Shown here: positions 25,699 through 34,324 of the stretch, one piece after another
Layout: each line of letters begins with the position of its first letter
Position numbering within the stretch: position 1 is the first letter of the stretch
From: an uncultured Spartobacteria bacterium
GTDB taxonomy: Bacteria > Verrucomicrobiota > Verrucomicrobiia > Chthoniobacterales > Terrimicrobiaceae
NCBI GenBank assembly: GCA_937960895.1
Contig: CALCJD010000109.1
Coordinates: 17,749-81,748 of the forward strand
Length of the DNA stretch: 64,000 nt
Direction: 5' to 3'
Position numbers and translations under genes: made by a program
Notes under the pieces: model-generated
The model's input: only the letters and a program-made list of their open reading frames with translations
Told to the model about the DNA's origin: nothing
The model's database searches: none

Positions 25699-26772
25699 TC
25701 ATTTCAGCGTTTCGAGATAGGCGACGACATCGTCCACCTCGTGTTTCTGCAATTGCATGTCGGGCATGAGGCAGCCGACCTTCAGGTCTTGAGGATCGCG
25801 CACCCACCGCCAGAGCGTTTCGTGGTTCAGGGGGGCCACTCCCGCGCCGATGGTCTGGCGCGTCATGAGTTTGGTCAGATCGGGGCCGAAGAGACCCTGG
25901 GCGACGGTGTCGCCGATCTTGTGACAGTTCATGCAGGAATAGGCGAAGAAGAGGCGCTTTCCTTCGATTTGCTGGGCGGTGACGGGCTCCGGTACGGGAG
26001 CCTTCTGCTGGGCGACCCAGCGTTCAAATTCCTCCGGCGTATGGACAATCACCCGCAGGAGCATGTTCGCGTGCTGGGTGCCGCAATATTCGGCGCAGTT
26101 TCCGAGATAGACGCCCGTTTGGTACGGCTCGAGCCAGAGTTCGTTGGTCCGGTTGGGAATGAGGTCGGTCTTGCCGGCCAGCTGCGGCACCCAGAAACTG
26201 TGAATGACGTCTGCGGACTGCAGGAGCAGGTGGGTGGGACGGGCTTTTTCCGGATCCCGGCTGCTGACCGGAATATGCAGCTCGTTGGCGGTGATGACAC
26301 CCAGATCCGGATAGTGGATTTCCCACCACCACTGATGGCCCACAACCCGCACCTTGAGGGCGTCTTCGGGCATCTTCATGTTCTGGATTTCGCCGATGGT
26401 ACGGCTGGTCACCAGGATGAGCACCACGGTGATGAGGATCGGAATGACCGTCCACGCCATCTCGATGTGCGAACTGCCGTAGATCTGCGGCGGCTCCTGG
26501 TCATTGTCCGTCTCCTTGCGGCGGAATCGCACGACGATGTAGATCGTCAGTCCGGTCACGACGGAGAAAATGCCCAGGCAGATGAGAAGCACCAGAAGGG
26601 CTCCTTCGTGGATCATCTCCGCCGGCCGCGACAGCGGTTGGAACATGTCCGCGACACGATGCACCTTGTAGTCCGCGCCGATGGACTCGGCGTGTACCAC
26701 GACGGGAGCCAGGGCGGTGATGAGCCCTGTCAGCCCGAACACAAATTTGGAAAAGAATCTCCCAGATTGCAC
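25699..26772 (-). CDS. ctaC: caa3-type cytochrome c oxidase subunit II with fused cytochrome c
   Basis: A 357-residue subunit II with a signal peptide (SKFVFGLTGLITALAPVVVHA), two membrane helices and a CuA domain carrying QWWWEIHYP and CAEYCGTQHANM (about 224-235). A C-terminal cytochrome c has CMNCH near residue 279 and a distal Met in CLMPDMQ. The start is set at GTG 26772, because AGAGGG lies at good distance upstream and a signal peptide follows directly; the frame upstream to 26934 is Lys-rich and unlike the family. This is the first gene of the nine-gene bc-caa3 operon. Confidence 0.93.
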   Translation of the reverse strand: MQSGRFFSKFVFGLTGLITALAPVVVHAESIGADYKVHRVADMFQPLSRPAEMIHEGALLVLLICLGIFSVVTGLTIYIVVRFRRKETDNDQEPPQIYGSSHIEMAWTVIPILITVVLILVTSRTIGEIQNMKMPEDALKVRVVGHQWWWEIHYPDLGVITANELHIPVSSRDPEKARPTHLLLQSADVIHSFWVPQLAGKTDLIPNRTNELWLEPYQTGVYLGNCAEYCGTQHANMLLRVIVHTPEEFERWVAQQKAPVPEPVTAQQIEGKRLFFAYSCMNCHKIGDTVAQGLFGPDLTKLMTRQTIGAGVAPLNHETLWRWVRDPQDLKVGCLMPDMQLQKHEVDDVVAYLETLK

Positions 26773-26840
26773 GAGACCCTCTTGGTTAACGAACCTCTCC
26801 GGGCAAAGAAACACTTTTTTGCCTGCATGGCGGTTTTTTG

Positions 26841-26855
26841 CACCTGTCGCAGGTG
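26841..26855. promoter_or_regulatory. Dyad in the divergent oxidase promoter region (left)
   Basis: CACCTG-TCG-CAGGTG is a perfect 6-bp dyad with a 3-base centre, about 70 bases upstream of the subunit II start. Its centre is 21 bases from that of a second dyad of the same geometry. Confidence 0.45.
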
Positions 26856-26861
26856 GTTTCT

Positions 26862-26876
26862 TCAGGGTTTCCCTGA
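26862..26876. promoter_or_regulatory. Dyad in the divergent oxidase promoter region (right)
   Basis: TCAGGG-TTT-CCCTGA is a perfect 6-bp dyad with a 3-base centre, two helical turns from the neighbouring dyad at 26841. The pair lies between divergent genes and could be a regulator site or hairpins in the oxidase leader. Confidence 0.45.
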
Positions 26877-26888
26877 GTTTTCCGGGTT

Positions 26889-27623
26889 TTGGTCCGGAAG
26901 TTGCTTGGAAAAATCCGAAAAATCTCTTTCCCATTTCGAAAACTGTGCTTTGTTACGCGGGCTTTTTTGGAAACGAAACCTCCATATTCTGACTCGGAAC
27001 CGTGCCTGGCGGAGACGCCGTCTCTGCTGAATCGTCGCGGCGTTCTGCGTTTGCTGGCGCTGACCGGAGCGGGACTTCTCGCCGGCGGCCGGAACGCGGA
27101 GGCGTTTATGGATTTCTTCTCCGGTTACGCGGAAGCGACTCCCGAGGCAATGCGCAACCTGAAGATTCCGTCGGAGTGGCTGCGCATTCTCGGTCCGACG
27201 CTGCCCGCTTACGTCGCGTTTCTGCAGAAGCAGAATCTGCGTTACCTAACGGTTCGGCAAATCATTGAACCCCATACCAATGTGCGGGGGAAAGTCCATA
27301 ATTCCCTGCCGCCGCGCGCGCTCTGGGGAAATGTCCGCTCCACGCTGAAGGTCATCGACATGCTGGCGCCGCGGTTGGACGCTCCCATCGAAAAGGTGGT
27401 CTCGGTGTACCGTTCTCCCGCCTACAACGCCCGTTGCCCGGGAGCCAAAAGCAATTCCTTCCACCTTCGCAACAATGCGGTGGACATCGTCTTTGACTGC
27501 GCGCCCGGCAAGGTGGCGGCCATGGCGCGCGCCATGCGCGCCGCCGGACTCTACAAGGGGGGCGTCGGACGTTACCGCGGGTTCACCCACATTGACACCC
27601 GGGGCACCAACGCCGATTGGTAA
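26889..27623 (+). CDS. Exported M15/DUF882-type peptidoglycan peptidase
   Basis: A 244-residue frame. A twin-arginine-like signal (NRRGVLRLLALTGAGLLAGG) starts about 48 residues in and is followed by a domain resembling YcbK/DUF882 murein endopeptidases. The metal-binding pattern is VVSVYRSPAYN, SNSFHLRNNAVDI (H-x6-D) and GFTHIDTRG (H-x-D). The frame has no ATG start near the signal sequence; TTG codons at 26889, 26901 and 26967 are possible, and the N-terminal 26-47 residues may not be translated. The product would cut cell-wall peptides. Confidence 0.75.
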   Translation: MVRKLLGKIRKISFPFRKLCFVTRAFLETKPPYSDSEPCLAETPSLLNRRGVLRLLALTGAGLLAGGRNAEAFMDFFSGYAEATPEAMRNLKIPSEWLRILGPTLPAYVAFLQKQNLRYLTVRQIIEPHTNVRGKVHNSLPPRALWGNVRSTLKVIDMLAPRLDAPIEKVVSVYRSPAYNARCPGAKSNSFHLRNNAVDIVFDCAPGKVAAMARAMRAAGLYKGGVGRYRGFTHIDTRGTNADW

Positions 27624-27986
27624 GGGCGTGACACGCTGAGGCGCGGGGGTTCCGGTTCGGGCCGCCCGGCCTGTCCGGACCGGCCGAAATGGACCCAGCA
27701 CGGGAAGCCCGCCCGCCCCGAGGCCCCGGAAGGTCAGCGTGACCATGCGCGACCGGCCCTTTGCGCCCCCCTCTTTCCACCGATTCCCAAGCCCACTTCC
27801 GCAAAACGCGGCCGCGGCCGGCCGGCGTCCCATCCCCGGCCACACCGGTCTCCGCCCCATTCCGAACACCTGGCCAAAATGGCACAGAATTTTTCGTGCC
27901 ATTTTGGCACTGGTTCAAATTTTCGGAAAAATCCCCTCGAACCCTCGACAAGGAGGGAGAGCACCCCATATTTTCCTCTTTCAACG
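27624..27986. other. Non-coding region between the peptidase gene and cysE
   Basis: 363 bases without a credible gene. The first 220 are GC-rich and featureless. The rest carries a 13-bp inverted repeat (27873-27908). Frames open on both strands here show no family-like sequence. Confidence 0.5.
27873..27910. promoter_or_regulatory. Nested palindromes upstream of cysE
   Basis: GCCAAAATGGCAC (27873-27885) and GTGCCATTTTGGC (27896-27908) form a perfect 13-bp inverted repeat around a 10-base spacer. Each arm is itself palindromic: GCCA-AAA-TGGC on the left and GTGCCA-TTT-TGGCAC (27896-27910) on the right. The layout is that of two operator sites 25 bases apart, or of a strong hairpin. No T-run follows, so an operator is somewhat more likely than a terminator. 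Confidence 0.5.
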
Positions 27987-28892
27987 ATGGAAAAGGCATT
28001 GGGCAAGGTGGTTCGAGATATTCTGGCTTCCTACGAGCGTGTGGGGGGCCTGAACAATACCGACGGTTTGAACCTGCCTTCCAAGCGCGCCATTCACGGC
28101 ATCTGCGCGGACCTGCTGCAGATTCTTTTTCCCGGTTTTCACGACGAGGAAGCCATTCACAAAAACTCCCTGCCCGTGCTGACGCGCCACCGCGTGACGA
28201 GCGTGGTGGAGCGGCTCGAGGAACAGGTTTGCAAAAGTCTGCGCATCGATGATCCGTCGTGCCCCACCTCCCGCGCGCGGGCGATGCTGATGGAGTTCTG
28301 CGAGGCCCTCCCGGGACTGCGGGAATTGTTGAGCACGGACATCGAAGCGGCCTTCGACGGTGACCCGGCGGCGATCAGCCGTGAGGAGATCATTCTTTCC
28401 TATCCCTGCATCGAGGCGATTGCGATCCAGCGTCTGGCGCATCAGCTTTACAGGTCGGGGGTTCCGATGATTCCGCGCATGATGACGGAGTGGGCGCACG
28501 CGCGCACGGGCATCGACATTCATCCGGGCGCGCAGATCGGCTCGCATTTTTTCATCGATCACGGCACGGGCGTGGTGATCGGCGAGACCTCCGTGATCGG
28601 AAAGCATGTGAAACTTTACCAGGGCGTAGCCCTCATTGCCCGGTCGTTGTCGGGCGGACAGGCCCTGCGCGGCGTCAAACGGCACCCCACCCTGGAGGAT
28701 CGGGTGACCGTGTATGCCGGCACGACAATCATGGGCGGCGACACGGTGATCGGCGAGGGCTCCACCATCGGCGCCAACGTTTTCGTGACCCACAGCGTGC
28801 CCGCGCGTTCCCTGGTCCTCTTCGAGGAAAAGCGGCTCAGCATTTTAAACAAGGACACCCGCAAGGCGGCCCACCTGGAGTGGTCGATATGA
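27987..28892 (+). CDS. cysE: Serine O-acetyltransferase
   Basis: Makes O-acetylserine from serine and acetyl-CoA, the first step of cysteine synthesis. The 301-residue protein has a long helical N-terminal domain and a left-handed beta-helix with hexapeptide repeats: GIDIHPGAQIG, FFIDHGTGVVIGETSVIG, VKLYQGVALIA, RHPTLEDRVTVYAG and TIMGGDTVIGEGSTIGANV. The His-Asp catalytic dyad is in FIDHGTG. I chose the ATG at 27987; a frame extends to 27879 but crosses the upstream palindromes. Confidence 0.92.
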   Translation: MEKALGKVVRDILASYERVGGLNNTDGLNLPSKRAIHGICADLLQILFPGFHDEEAIHKNSLPVLTRHRVTSVVERLEEQVCKSLRIDDPSCPTSRARAMLMEFCEALPGLRELLSTDIEAAFDGDPAAISREEIILSYPCIEAIAIQRLAHQLYRSGVPMIPRMMTEWAHARTGIDIHPGAQIGSHFFIDHGTGVVIGETSVIGKHVKLYQGVALIARSLSGGQALRGVKRHPTLEDRVTVYAGTTIMGGDTVIGEGSTIGANVFVTHSVPARSLVLFEEKRLSILNKDTRKAAHLEWSI

Positions 28893-28922
28893 AGAATACG
28901 CGGAAAATGGAAAGCGGAAGGA

Positions 28923-28960
28923 GGAAACGGCCCCGCCCGGCCCCGGATCTCCCCGTTTCC
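28923..28960 (+). repeat. Inverted repeat between cysE and the desulfurase gene
   Basis: GGAAACGG (28923-28930) and CCGTTTCC (28953-28960) are perfect 8-bp arms with a C-rich 22-base spacer in a 100-base gap. A hairpin that reduces read-through is possible, but there is no T-run. Confidence 0.3.
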
Positions 28961-28992
28961 GCCTTTCGTTTTTCGCCTGCCCTTTTTCCCTG

Positions 28993-30141
28993 ATGGTTTA
29001 CCTCGATTACAATGCGACGACGCCGCTGGCTCCGGAGGTTCTGGAGGCCATGCTGCCGCATTTGCGGGACAACTTCGGCAATCCCTCGAGCATCCACGCG
29101 CCGGGCCGCGCGGCGCGCGCGGCGGTGGACGACGCCCGCGACCGGCTGGCCGCGCTGCTGGGAGCCAAACCCCACGAGATCATTTTCACGGGAGGCGGCA
29201 CGGAGTCCTGCAATCTGGCCGTGCTCGGCATCGCCCGGGCGCATGCCCCGCGCGGCAAGCATCTGATCACCGCCGCCACCGAACACCATGCGGTCCTGAA
29301 CGCGTTTGAGTATCTGCATCATCACGAAGGATTTGCCCTGACCGTTCTGCCCGTGGACCGGGACGGCCTGGTAAGTCCCGACGCGTTGCGCGAAGCCCTG
29401 CGTCCGGACACGATGTTGGTGTCTGTGATGCATGCCAACAACGAAACCGGCACCATCCAGCCTGTGGAGGAACTCGCCGCCATCTGCCGGGAGCGGGGCG
29501 TCTGTTTCCACACGGATGCGGTCCAGTCCTTCGGCAAGCTGCCGGTGCGGCCGGCCGATCTCGGCGTTTCGGCCCTCTCGCTGGCCGCGCACAAGTTTGG
29601 CGGACCGAAGGGGGTCGGCGCCCTGTACCTGCGTGCGGGCGTGGCCATTTCCCGCCTGACGCATGGGGGATCCCATGAAAACACCCGGCGGCCCGGAACG
29701 GAAAATGTTCCCGCCATCGTGGGCCTGGCCGTCGCGGCCGAAGGAGCCGAGGCCAAACGGGAGGCGGAACAGCCGCGCCTGGCGGCGCTGCGCGACCGGC
29801 TCTGGCAGGGGATCCAGGACCTGAAGGTGGGGGCGGTGCGCAACGGCCATCCCGACCGCACGCTGGCCAACACCCTGAACGTGAGTTTCCCCAACGTGGA
29901 TGGCGAGTCCCTCCTCATCGGGCTCGACCTCGAAGGCGTCTGTGCCTCGAGCGGCTCGGCCTGCATGGTGGGGTCGGTGCAACCGTCCCACGTCCTGCTG
30001 GCCATGGGCGTCGAACCCGGACTGGCCTCGTCCACCGTCCGATTTTCCCTCGGAACCCACACCACCGAACCCGACATCGAACATTGCCTGCGGGCCCTGA
30101 GCAAGGTGCTCGGCCGCCAGGCGCAACCTCTCGCTGCGTGA
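28993..30141 (+). CDS. Cysteine desulfurase (NifS/IscS class)
   Basis: PLP enzyme that removes sulfur from cysteine for Fe-S clusters and other thio-cofactors. The 382-residue protein has the N-terminal YLDYNATTPLAPEV, the ATEHHAV segment with the PLP-stacking His, SLAAHKFGGPKGVG with the PLP Lys, and the mobile-loop Cys in SSGSACMVGS. The loop context and length fit the NifS/IscS group rather than SufS. It lies downstream of cysE in a sulfur-metabolism context, and its stop overlaps the start of the SprT-like gene. Confidence 0.93.
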   Translation: MVYLDYNATTPLAPEVLEAMLPHLRDNFGNPSSIHAPGRAARAAVDDARDRLAALLGAKPHEIIFTGGGTESCNLAVLGIARAHAPRGKHLITAATEHHAVLNAFEYLHHHEGFALTVLPVDRDGLVSPDALREALRPDTMLVSVMHANNETGTIQPVEELAAICRERGVCFHTDAVQSFGKLPVRPADLGVSALSLAAHKFGGPKGVGALYLRAGVAISRLTHGGSHENTRRPGTENVPAIVGLAVAAEGAEAKREAEQPRLAALRDRLWQGIQDLKVGAVRNGHPDRTLANTLNVSFPNVDGESLLIGLDLEGVCASSGSACMVGSVQPSHVLLAMGVEPGLASSTVRFSLGTHTTEPDIEHCLRALSKVLGRQAQPLAA

Positions 30142-30752
30142 TGAAATACACCCAACTCATGCTCGACTTCGGAAAGAGCGTTCTCCGCCATGTTCGCCTC
30201 ATGCCCGACCTGCCGGCCGGTCCGGCCCGACCCCGCGGCCACCGGGATCCCATTCTCGAAAAACTCAGCCGCCAGCTGCTGAGCGCGGCCGGGTGCCCCA
30301 ATTTCCCCCTCACCGTCCGCTGGAACCCGCGCCTCCGCACCACGGCCGGCCTGGCCTGCTGGCAGACCAAAACCATCACCCTCAATCCCAAGCTCATCGA
30401 AGTCTCTCCGGCCGAGGTGCAGCGCACGCTGCGCCATGAACTGGCGCACTTCCTGGCCCAATACCGCGCCGGGAGACGGCGGATCGCCGCCCACGGTCCG
30501 GAATGGCGCGAGGCCTGCAAGGATCTCGGCATTCCGCGCGAGCCGCGCTGCCACGACCTGCCCTTCAAGCGGGCCCGCATGGAACGGAAATATTTTTACG
30601 TCTGCCGGGAATGCGGCACCTCCCTCGCCCGGGTGCGTCCGGTGAAATCCCGCGTCGCCTGCCTCAAATGCTGCCGCAAGCACAACAACGGCAAATACCA
30701 CGAACGCTTCCGCTTCATCCAGGTGCCGCCCCCGGAACGCATGGCGGCGTAA
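30141..30752 (+). CDS. SprT-like zinc metalloprotease-domain protein
   Basis: A 203-residue protein with the SprT-like zinc site HELAHFLAQYR and a third His in AAHGPEW, followed by a C-terminal zinc ribbon with CRECG and CLKCC. Eukaryotic relatives (Spartan) cut DNA-protein crosslinks, while bacterial members are poorly understood. The ATG at 30141 overlaps the TGA of the desulfurase gene. Confidence 0.83.
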   Translation: MKYTQLMLDFGKSVLRHVRLMPDLPAGPARPRGHRDPILEKLSRQLLSAAGCPNFPLTVRWNPRLRTTAGLACWQTKTITLNPKLIEVSPAEVQRTLRHELAHFLAQYRAGRRRIAAHGPEWREACKDLGIPREPRCHDLPFKRARMERKYFYVCRECGTSLARVRPVKSRVACLKCCRKHNNGKYHERFRFIQVPPPERMAA

Positions 30753-30905
30753 TCCCCTGCCGATGACACGCGGCGCCGGAACCCGCCATCCGCCGGCGCC
30801 GCCCTCCCCCGTCCCCGCGTGAAATCATTTCGCAATTCCGAAGGAAAAATCTTCCGCCCGAACGGGTTTCTCGCTTAATTCCGCTCTTTTCTCTCCTTCC
30901 CCAAA

Positions 30906-32852
30906 ATGACCACGAACATCGAGTCCCACCTCGTCGAAAAACGCGTCTTCAAACCCTCCAAAGAATTTTCAAAGAAGGCGCACATCGGATCCTTCGCCGA
31001 ATACAAAAAACTCTACGAGCAGTCGATCAAGAGCCCCGAAAAATTCTGGGCCAAACAGGCGGCCGACCTGCTCTGGCACAAGAAATGGACGAAGGTGCTC
31101 GAGTGGAAGCTGCCCTTTGCGAAATGGTTTGTGGGCGGCAGGCTCAACGTGAGCGAAAACTGCCTCGACCGCCATCTCGCCGGTCCCCGCCGCAACAAGG
31201 CCGCCATCATCTGGGAAGGCGAACCGGGCGACCGCCGCGTGCTCACCTACCAGCAGCTCCATCGCGAGGTCTGCATTTTTGCAAACATCCTCAAGCGCAA
31301 CGGCTGCAAGAAGGGCGACCGCGTCATCATCTACATGCCGCACATCCCCGAGGCGGCCATCGCCATGCTGGCCTGCGCCCGCATCGGCGCCGTGCACAGC
31401 GTGATTTTCGGCGGCTTCAGCAGTGAGAGCATCAAGGACCGCGTCAATGACAGCAAGGCGACCATCGTGGTCACCGCGGACGGCGGTTACCGTCGCGGTC
31501 AGATCGTCACGCTCAAGCAGAACGTCGACCACGCCCTCGAAGGCAATACGACCGTCAAGCGCGTGATCGTCTTCCGCCGCGCCAACCTCGACATTCACAT
31601 CCAGGAGGGGCGCGACGTCTGGTGGCATCGCGAGGCCGAATACGTCAGCAGCGACTGCCCGCCCGCCTCGCTCGACAGCGAGCATCCGCTTTTCATTCTT
31701 TACACCAGCGGTTCGACCGGAAAACCCAAGGGCATCCTGCACACCTCCGCGGGCTACCTGCTCATGGCACAGCTCACCTCGAAGTATGTGTTCGATCTCC
31801 AGGACACGGACACCTACTGGTGCACGGCGGACGTGGGCTGGATCACCGGCCACAGCTATGTGGTGTACGGTCCGCTCGCCCTGGGCGCCACCTGCGTGAT
31901 GTACGAGGGCGCTCCGAACTGGCCGGAACCCGACCGGTTCTGGAAGATCGTCGCCGAGTTCGGCGTCACCATCCTCTACACCGCGCCGACCGCCATCCGC
32001 GCCTTCATGAAATGGGGCGACGAATGGCCGAAAAAACACGACCTTTCCTCGCTCCGCCTCCTCGGCACCGTCGGTGAGCCGATCAATCCGGAGGCCTGGA
32101 TGTGGTTCTACAAGCACATCGGCGGGGAACGCTGTCCGGTCGTCGACACCTGGTGGCAGACCGAAACCGGCGCCCACATGATCACTCCGCTGCCCGGCGC
32201 CACGCCGCTCAAACCCGGCACGGCCACGCTGCCCTTCTTCGGCATCGATGCGGCCATCGTCGACGACAACGGCCGCGAGCTCGGTCCCAACGAAGGCGGC
32301 AAGCTCGTCATTCGCAAACCGTGGCCGTCCATGCTGCGCACGATTTACGGCGACAAGGCCCGCTACAAGAAGGCCTACTGGAGCGACGTCAAGGGATGCT
32401 ATTTCACCGGCGACGGCGCACGCCGTGACAAGGACGGCTATTTCTGGATTGCGGGCCGCATGGACGACGTCCTCAACGTGTCCGGTCACCGTCTCGGCAC
32501 CGCCGAGGTGGAAAGCGCCCTCGTGGCACACGAAGCCGTGGCGGAGGCCGCCGTGGTCGGCCGCCCGGACGAACTGAAAGGCCAGGGTGTGGTCGCCTTC
32601 GTGACCCTTCGCACCGGCTTCAGCGCATGCAAGGACCTTTCGGAAAAACTGCGCAAGCACGTCGGCCAAGTCATCGGCGCGATCGCCAAGCCGGACGAGA
32701 TCCGTTTCGCCGAGGCGCTGCCCAAGACCCGCAGCGGAAAAATCATGCGCCGCCTGCTCAAGCAGATCGCCGCGGGCGGAACGATCACCGGCGACACCAC
32801 CACGCTGGAGGACTTCAGCGTCCTGGCCAAGCTGAACCAGAGCGACGAATAA
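30906..32852 (+). CDS. acs: Acetyl-CoA synthetase (AMP-forming)
   Basis: Activates acetate to acetyl-CoA through acetyl-AMP. The 648-residue protein has the AMP-binding P-loop [11 protein letters not shown], the WWQTETG acetyl-pocket motif, [20 protein letters not shown] (hinge) and the C-terminal [12 protein letters not shown] with the Lys normally acetylated for control. Length and motifs are those of Acs. A GC-rich gap of 153 bases precedes it. Confidence 0.96.
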   Translation: MTTNIESHLVEKRVFKPSKEFSKKAHIGSFAEYKKLYEQSIKSPEKFWAKQAADLLWHKKWTKVLEWKLPFAKWFVGGRLNVSENCLDRHLAGPRRNKAAIIWEGEPGDRRVLTYQQLHREVCIFANILKRNGCKKGDRVIIYMPHIPEAAIAMLACARIGAVHSVIFGGFSSESIKDRVNDSKATIVVTADGGYRRGQIVTLKQNVDHALEGNTTVKRVIVFRRANLDIHIQEGRDVWWHREAEYVSSDCPPASLDSEHPLFILYTSGSTGKPKGILHTSAGYLLMAQLTSKYVFDLQDTDTYWCTADVGWITGHSYVVYGPLALGATCVMYEGAPNWPEPDRFWKIVAEFGVTILYTAPTAIRAFMKWGDEWPKKHDLSSLRLLGTVGEPINPEAWMWFYKHIGGERCPVVDTWWQTETGAHMITPLPGATPLKPGTATLPFFGIDAAIVDDNGRELGPNEGGKLVIRKPWPSMLRTIYGDKARYKKAYWSDVKGCYFTGDGARRDKDGYFWIAGRMDDVLNVSGHRLGTAEVESALVAHEAVAEAAVVGRPDELKGQGVVAFVTLRTGFSACKDLSEKLRKHVGQVIGAIAKPDEIRFAEALPKTRSGKIMRRLLKQIAAGGTITGDTTTLEDFSVLAKLNQSDE

Positions 32853-32867
32853 TCCGGACATCCTCCG

Positions 32868-32922
32868 GGGGCGAAAGGGGAACGGCCGGAGCGCTCCGGC
32901 GCCCGCCTCCTTTTCGCCCGCG
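32868..32922. terminator. Likely bidirectional terminator between acs and the FabZ-like gene
   Basis: The perfect 16-bp palindrome GCCGGAGCGCTCCGGC (32885-32900) sits inside an outer, near-perfect stem with GGGCGAAA before it and TTTTCGCCC after it. It lies between two convergent genes. The T4 stretch is part of the outer stem, so the structure stops polymerase from either side at best moderately. Confidence 0.5.
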
Positions 32923-32973
32923 GCGCCCGGCCGCGGTCCTTCCCCGCCCTCCGAAGGACGGCGCTGCCGTTTT

Positions 32974-33402
32974 TCAGGCCGTTTCGCTGAGCACCACCTG
33001 GCCTTCGGCCACGGAGCGGTCGCCGGACACCGCGTCCACCGCAAACATCCACAGGCCGCCCATCGTCCCGGTGAGCCGCGCCGTGAGGGTGATCTTCTCC
33101 CCCGGACGCGCGGCGGCGGGGAATTTCATGCCGCGAATGGCGGAAAGCAGAAACCGGCGGCCGCCGTTCGGACCGGCTCCGGCCAGCCCGGCGGTCTGCG
33201 CCAGCGCCTCGGTCAGAATCACCCCGGGAACAATGGGATTGCCGGGAAAGTGTCCCCGAAACATGGGGTCATCGGGGGCAAAGGTTTTCTCCGCCACGGC
33301 CGACATCCCCGGATCCAGGGCGGTCACCCGGTCGATGAAAACAAACGGCTCGCGATGGGGCAGGCCAAGTTCGACGGGATTTGCCGGCAGCTTCATGGTC
33401 AA
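32974..33402 (-). CDS. FabZ-like (3R)-hydroxyacyl-ACP dehydratase
   Basis: A 142-residue hot-dog fold protein. LPHREPFVFIDRVTAL, the catalytic His in FRGHFPGNPIVPGV and the Glu in LTEALAQTAG are typical of FabZ, which dehydrates hydroxyacyl-ACP in fatty acid synthesis. It is not next to other lipid genes; its start overlaps the stop of an HlyD-like gene (ATGA). It could be a secondary paralogue rather than the main FabZ. Confidence 0.87.
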   Translation of the reverse strand: MTMKLPANPVELGLPHREPFVFIDRVTALDPGMSAVAEKTFAPDDPMFRGHFPGNPIVPGVILTEALAQTAGLAGAGPNGGRRFLLSAIRGMKFPAAARPGEKITLTARLTGTMGGLWMFAVDAVSGDRSVAEGQVVLSETA

Positions 33403-34268
33403 CCGGAGGATTTTTTGCCGTCCGGCTTGGCCGGGGACGGTTTGGCCATGGGCGCGATTTTGAGGTTCTGGGGCAGGAGCACTTCGTAGGCCCTGGGAAC
33501 CAGGGACAGCGGATCACTGTTGGCAAAGGCCACCTGCACCAACTGCTCGCCTTTCGTGCCGTTCGGCATGGGTTTCACGTCAATCACCTGGGCGATCCGC
33601 GTCGCCGTGCCGCCCGCCACCCTCACGGGAAACGTGGCGTTTTCCGTCAGGGCCGCCGCGGATTCCTTCGTCAGCGGAATGAAGGCCGTCATCCAGTTCA
33701 GATCAGCCACCGTGACCACCACATCCCCTTCCCCCACCCGGTCCCCCGGGGCGCGGGCGATTTCGATGACGGTTCCGTCCATCCCGCAGCGGATGAACCG
33801 GCGCTCGAGCATCTTCTCCGCGAGCCGGAGTTCGAGTTTGGCCAGCTCCGCATTCATCCGGGCCACCTCCAGCCTCCCATGGGCGGCCTTCATCTGGCCC
33901 TGACTCTGCGCGACCTGGGCGGCCGTGGCCTGGCGACGGCGGAACTTCATGTTGATATCCTCAAAAATCGCCGTCTTCTCCTGCAGCTCCCCCTCCGCGA
34001 TCATGACACTTCCGAGATTCTCCGCCCGGGCCTTCGCCACGTTGTAGGCATGCAGCTGGCGGTCGTGCTCGAGCCGGGCGAGAACCTGCCCTGGCTTCAC
34101 CTTGTCCCCCAGCTTGACCTCCACACTGTCGAGCAACCCGGACTCCCGGGCGCGGTGCATCTGGATGAGATGGGGTTTCACGTCCAGCAGGGAAAACGGG
34201 GACTGCCCCCAAACCACGGCAAGAGGGGCGAGAAATGCGGGAAAGAGCAAAGCCCAACAGCGCTTCAT
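33399..34268 (-). CDS. HlyD-type periplasmic adaptor protein
   Basis: A 289-residue protein with a signal peptide (MKRCWALLFPAFLAPLAVVWG), a split lipoyl-like domain (SVEVKLGDKVKPGQVLARLEHD and GTVIEIARAPGDRVGEGDVV), a helical hairpin between them (about residues 70-165) and a beta-barrel end. This is the form of membrane fusion proteins of efflux systems. No inner-membrane pump or outer-membrane partner is adjacent, so its transporter is unknown. Confidence 0.82.
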   Translation of the reverse strand: MKRCWALLFPAFLAPLAVVWGQSPFSLLDVKPHLIQMHRARESGLLDSVEVKLGDKVKPGQVLARLEHDRQLHAYNVAKARAENLGSVMIAEGELQEKTAIFEDINMKFRRRQATAAQVAQSQGQMKAAHGRLEVARMNAELAKLELRLAEKMLERRFIRCGMDGTVIEIARAPGDRVGEGDVVVTVADLNWMTAFIPLTKESAAALTENATFPVRVAGGTATRIAQVIDVKPMPNGTKGEQLVQVAFANSDPLSLVPRAYEVLLPQNLKIAPMAKPSPAKPDGKKSSG

Positions 34269-34324
34269 CCGAATTTCCGGGAACGTAGGATGAATTTGCC
34301 ACGGGTCAAGGCGCCATTGGCCAT

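Noticed and set aside
28893..28992. tRNA or small gene between cysE and the desulfurase
   Set aside because: No cloverleaf, T-loop motif or CCA end; only an 8-bp inverted repeat is present.
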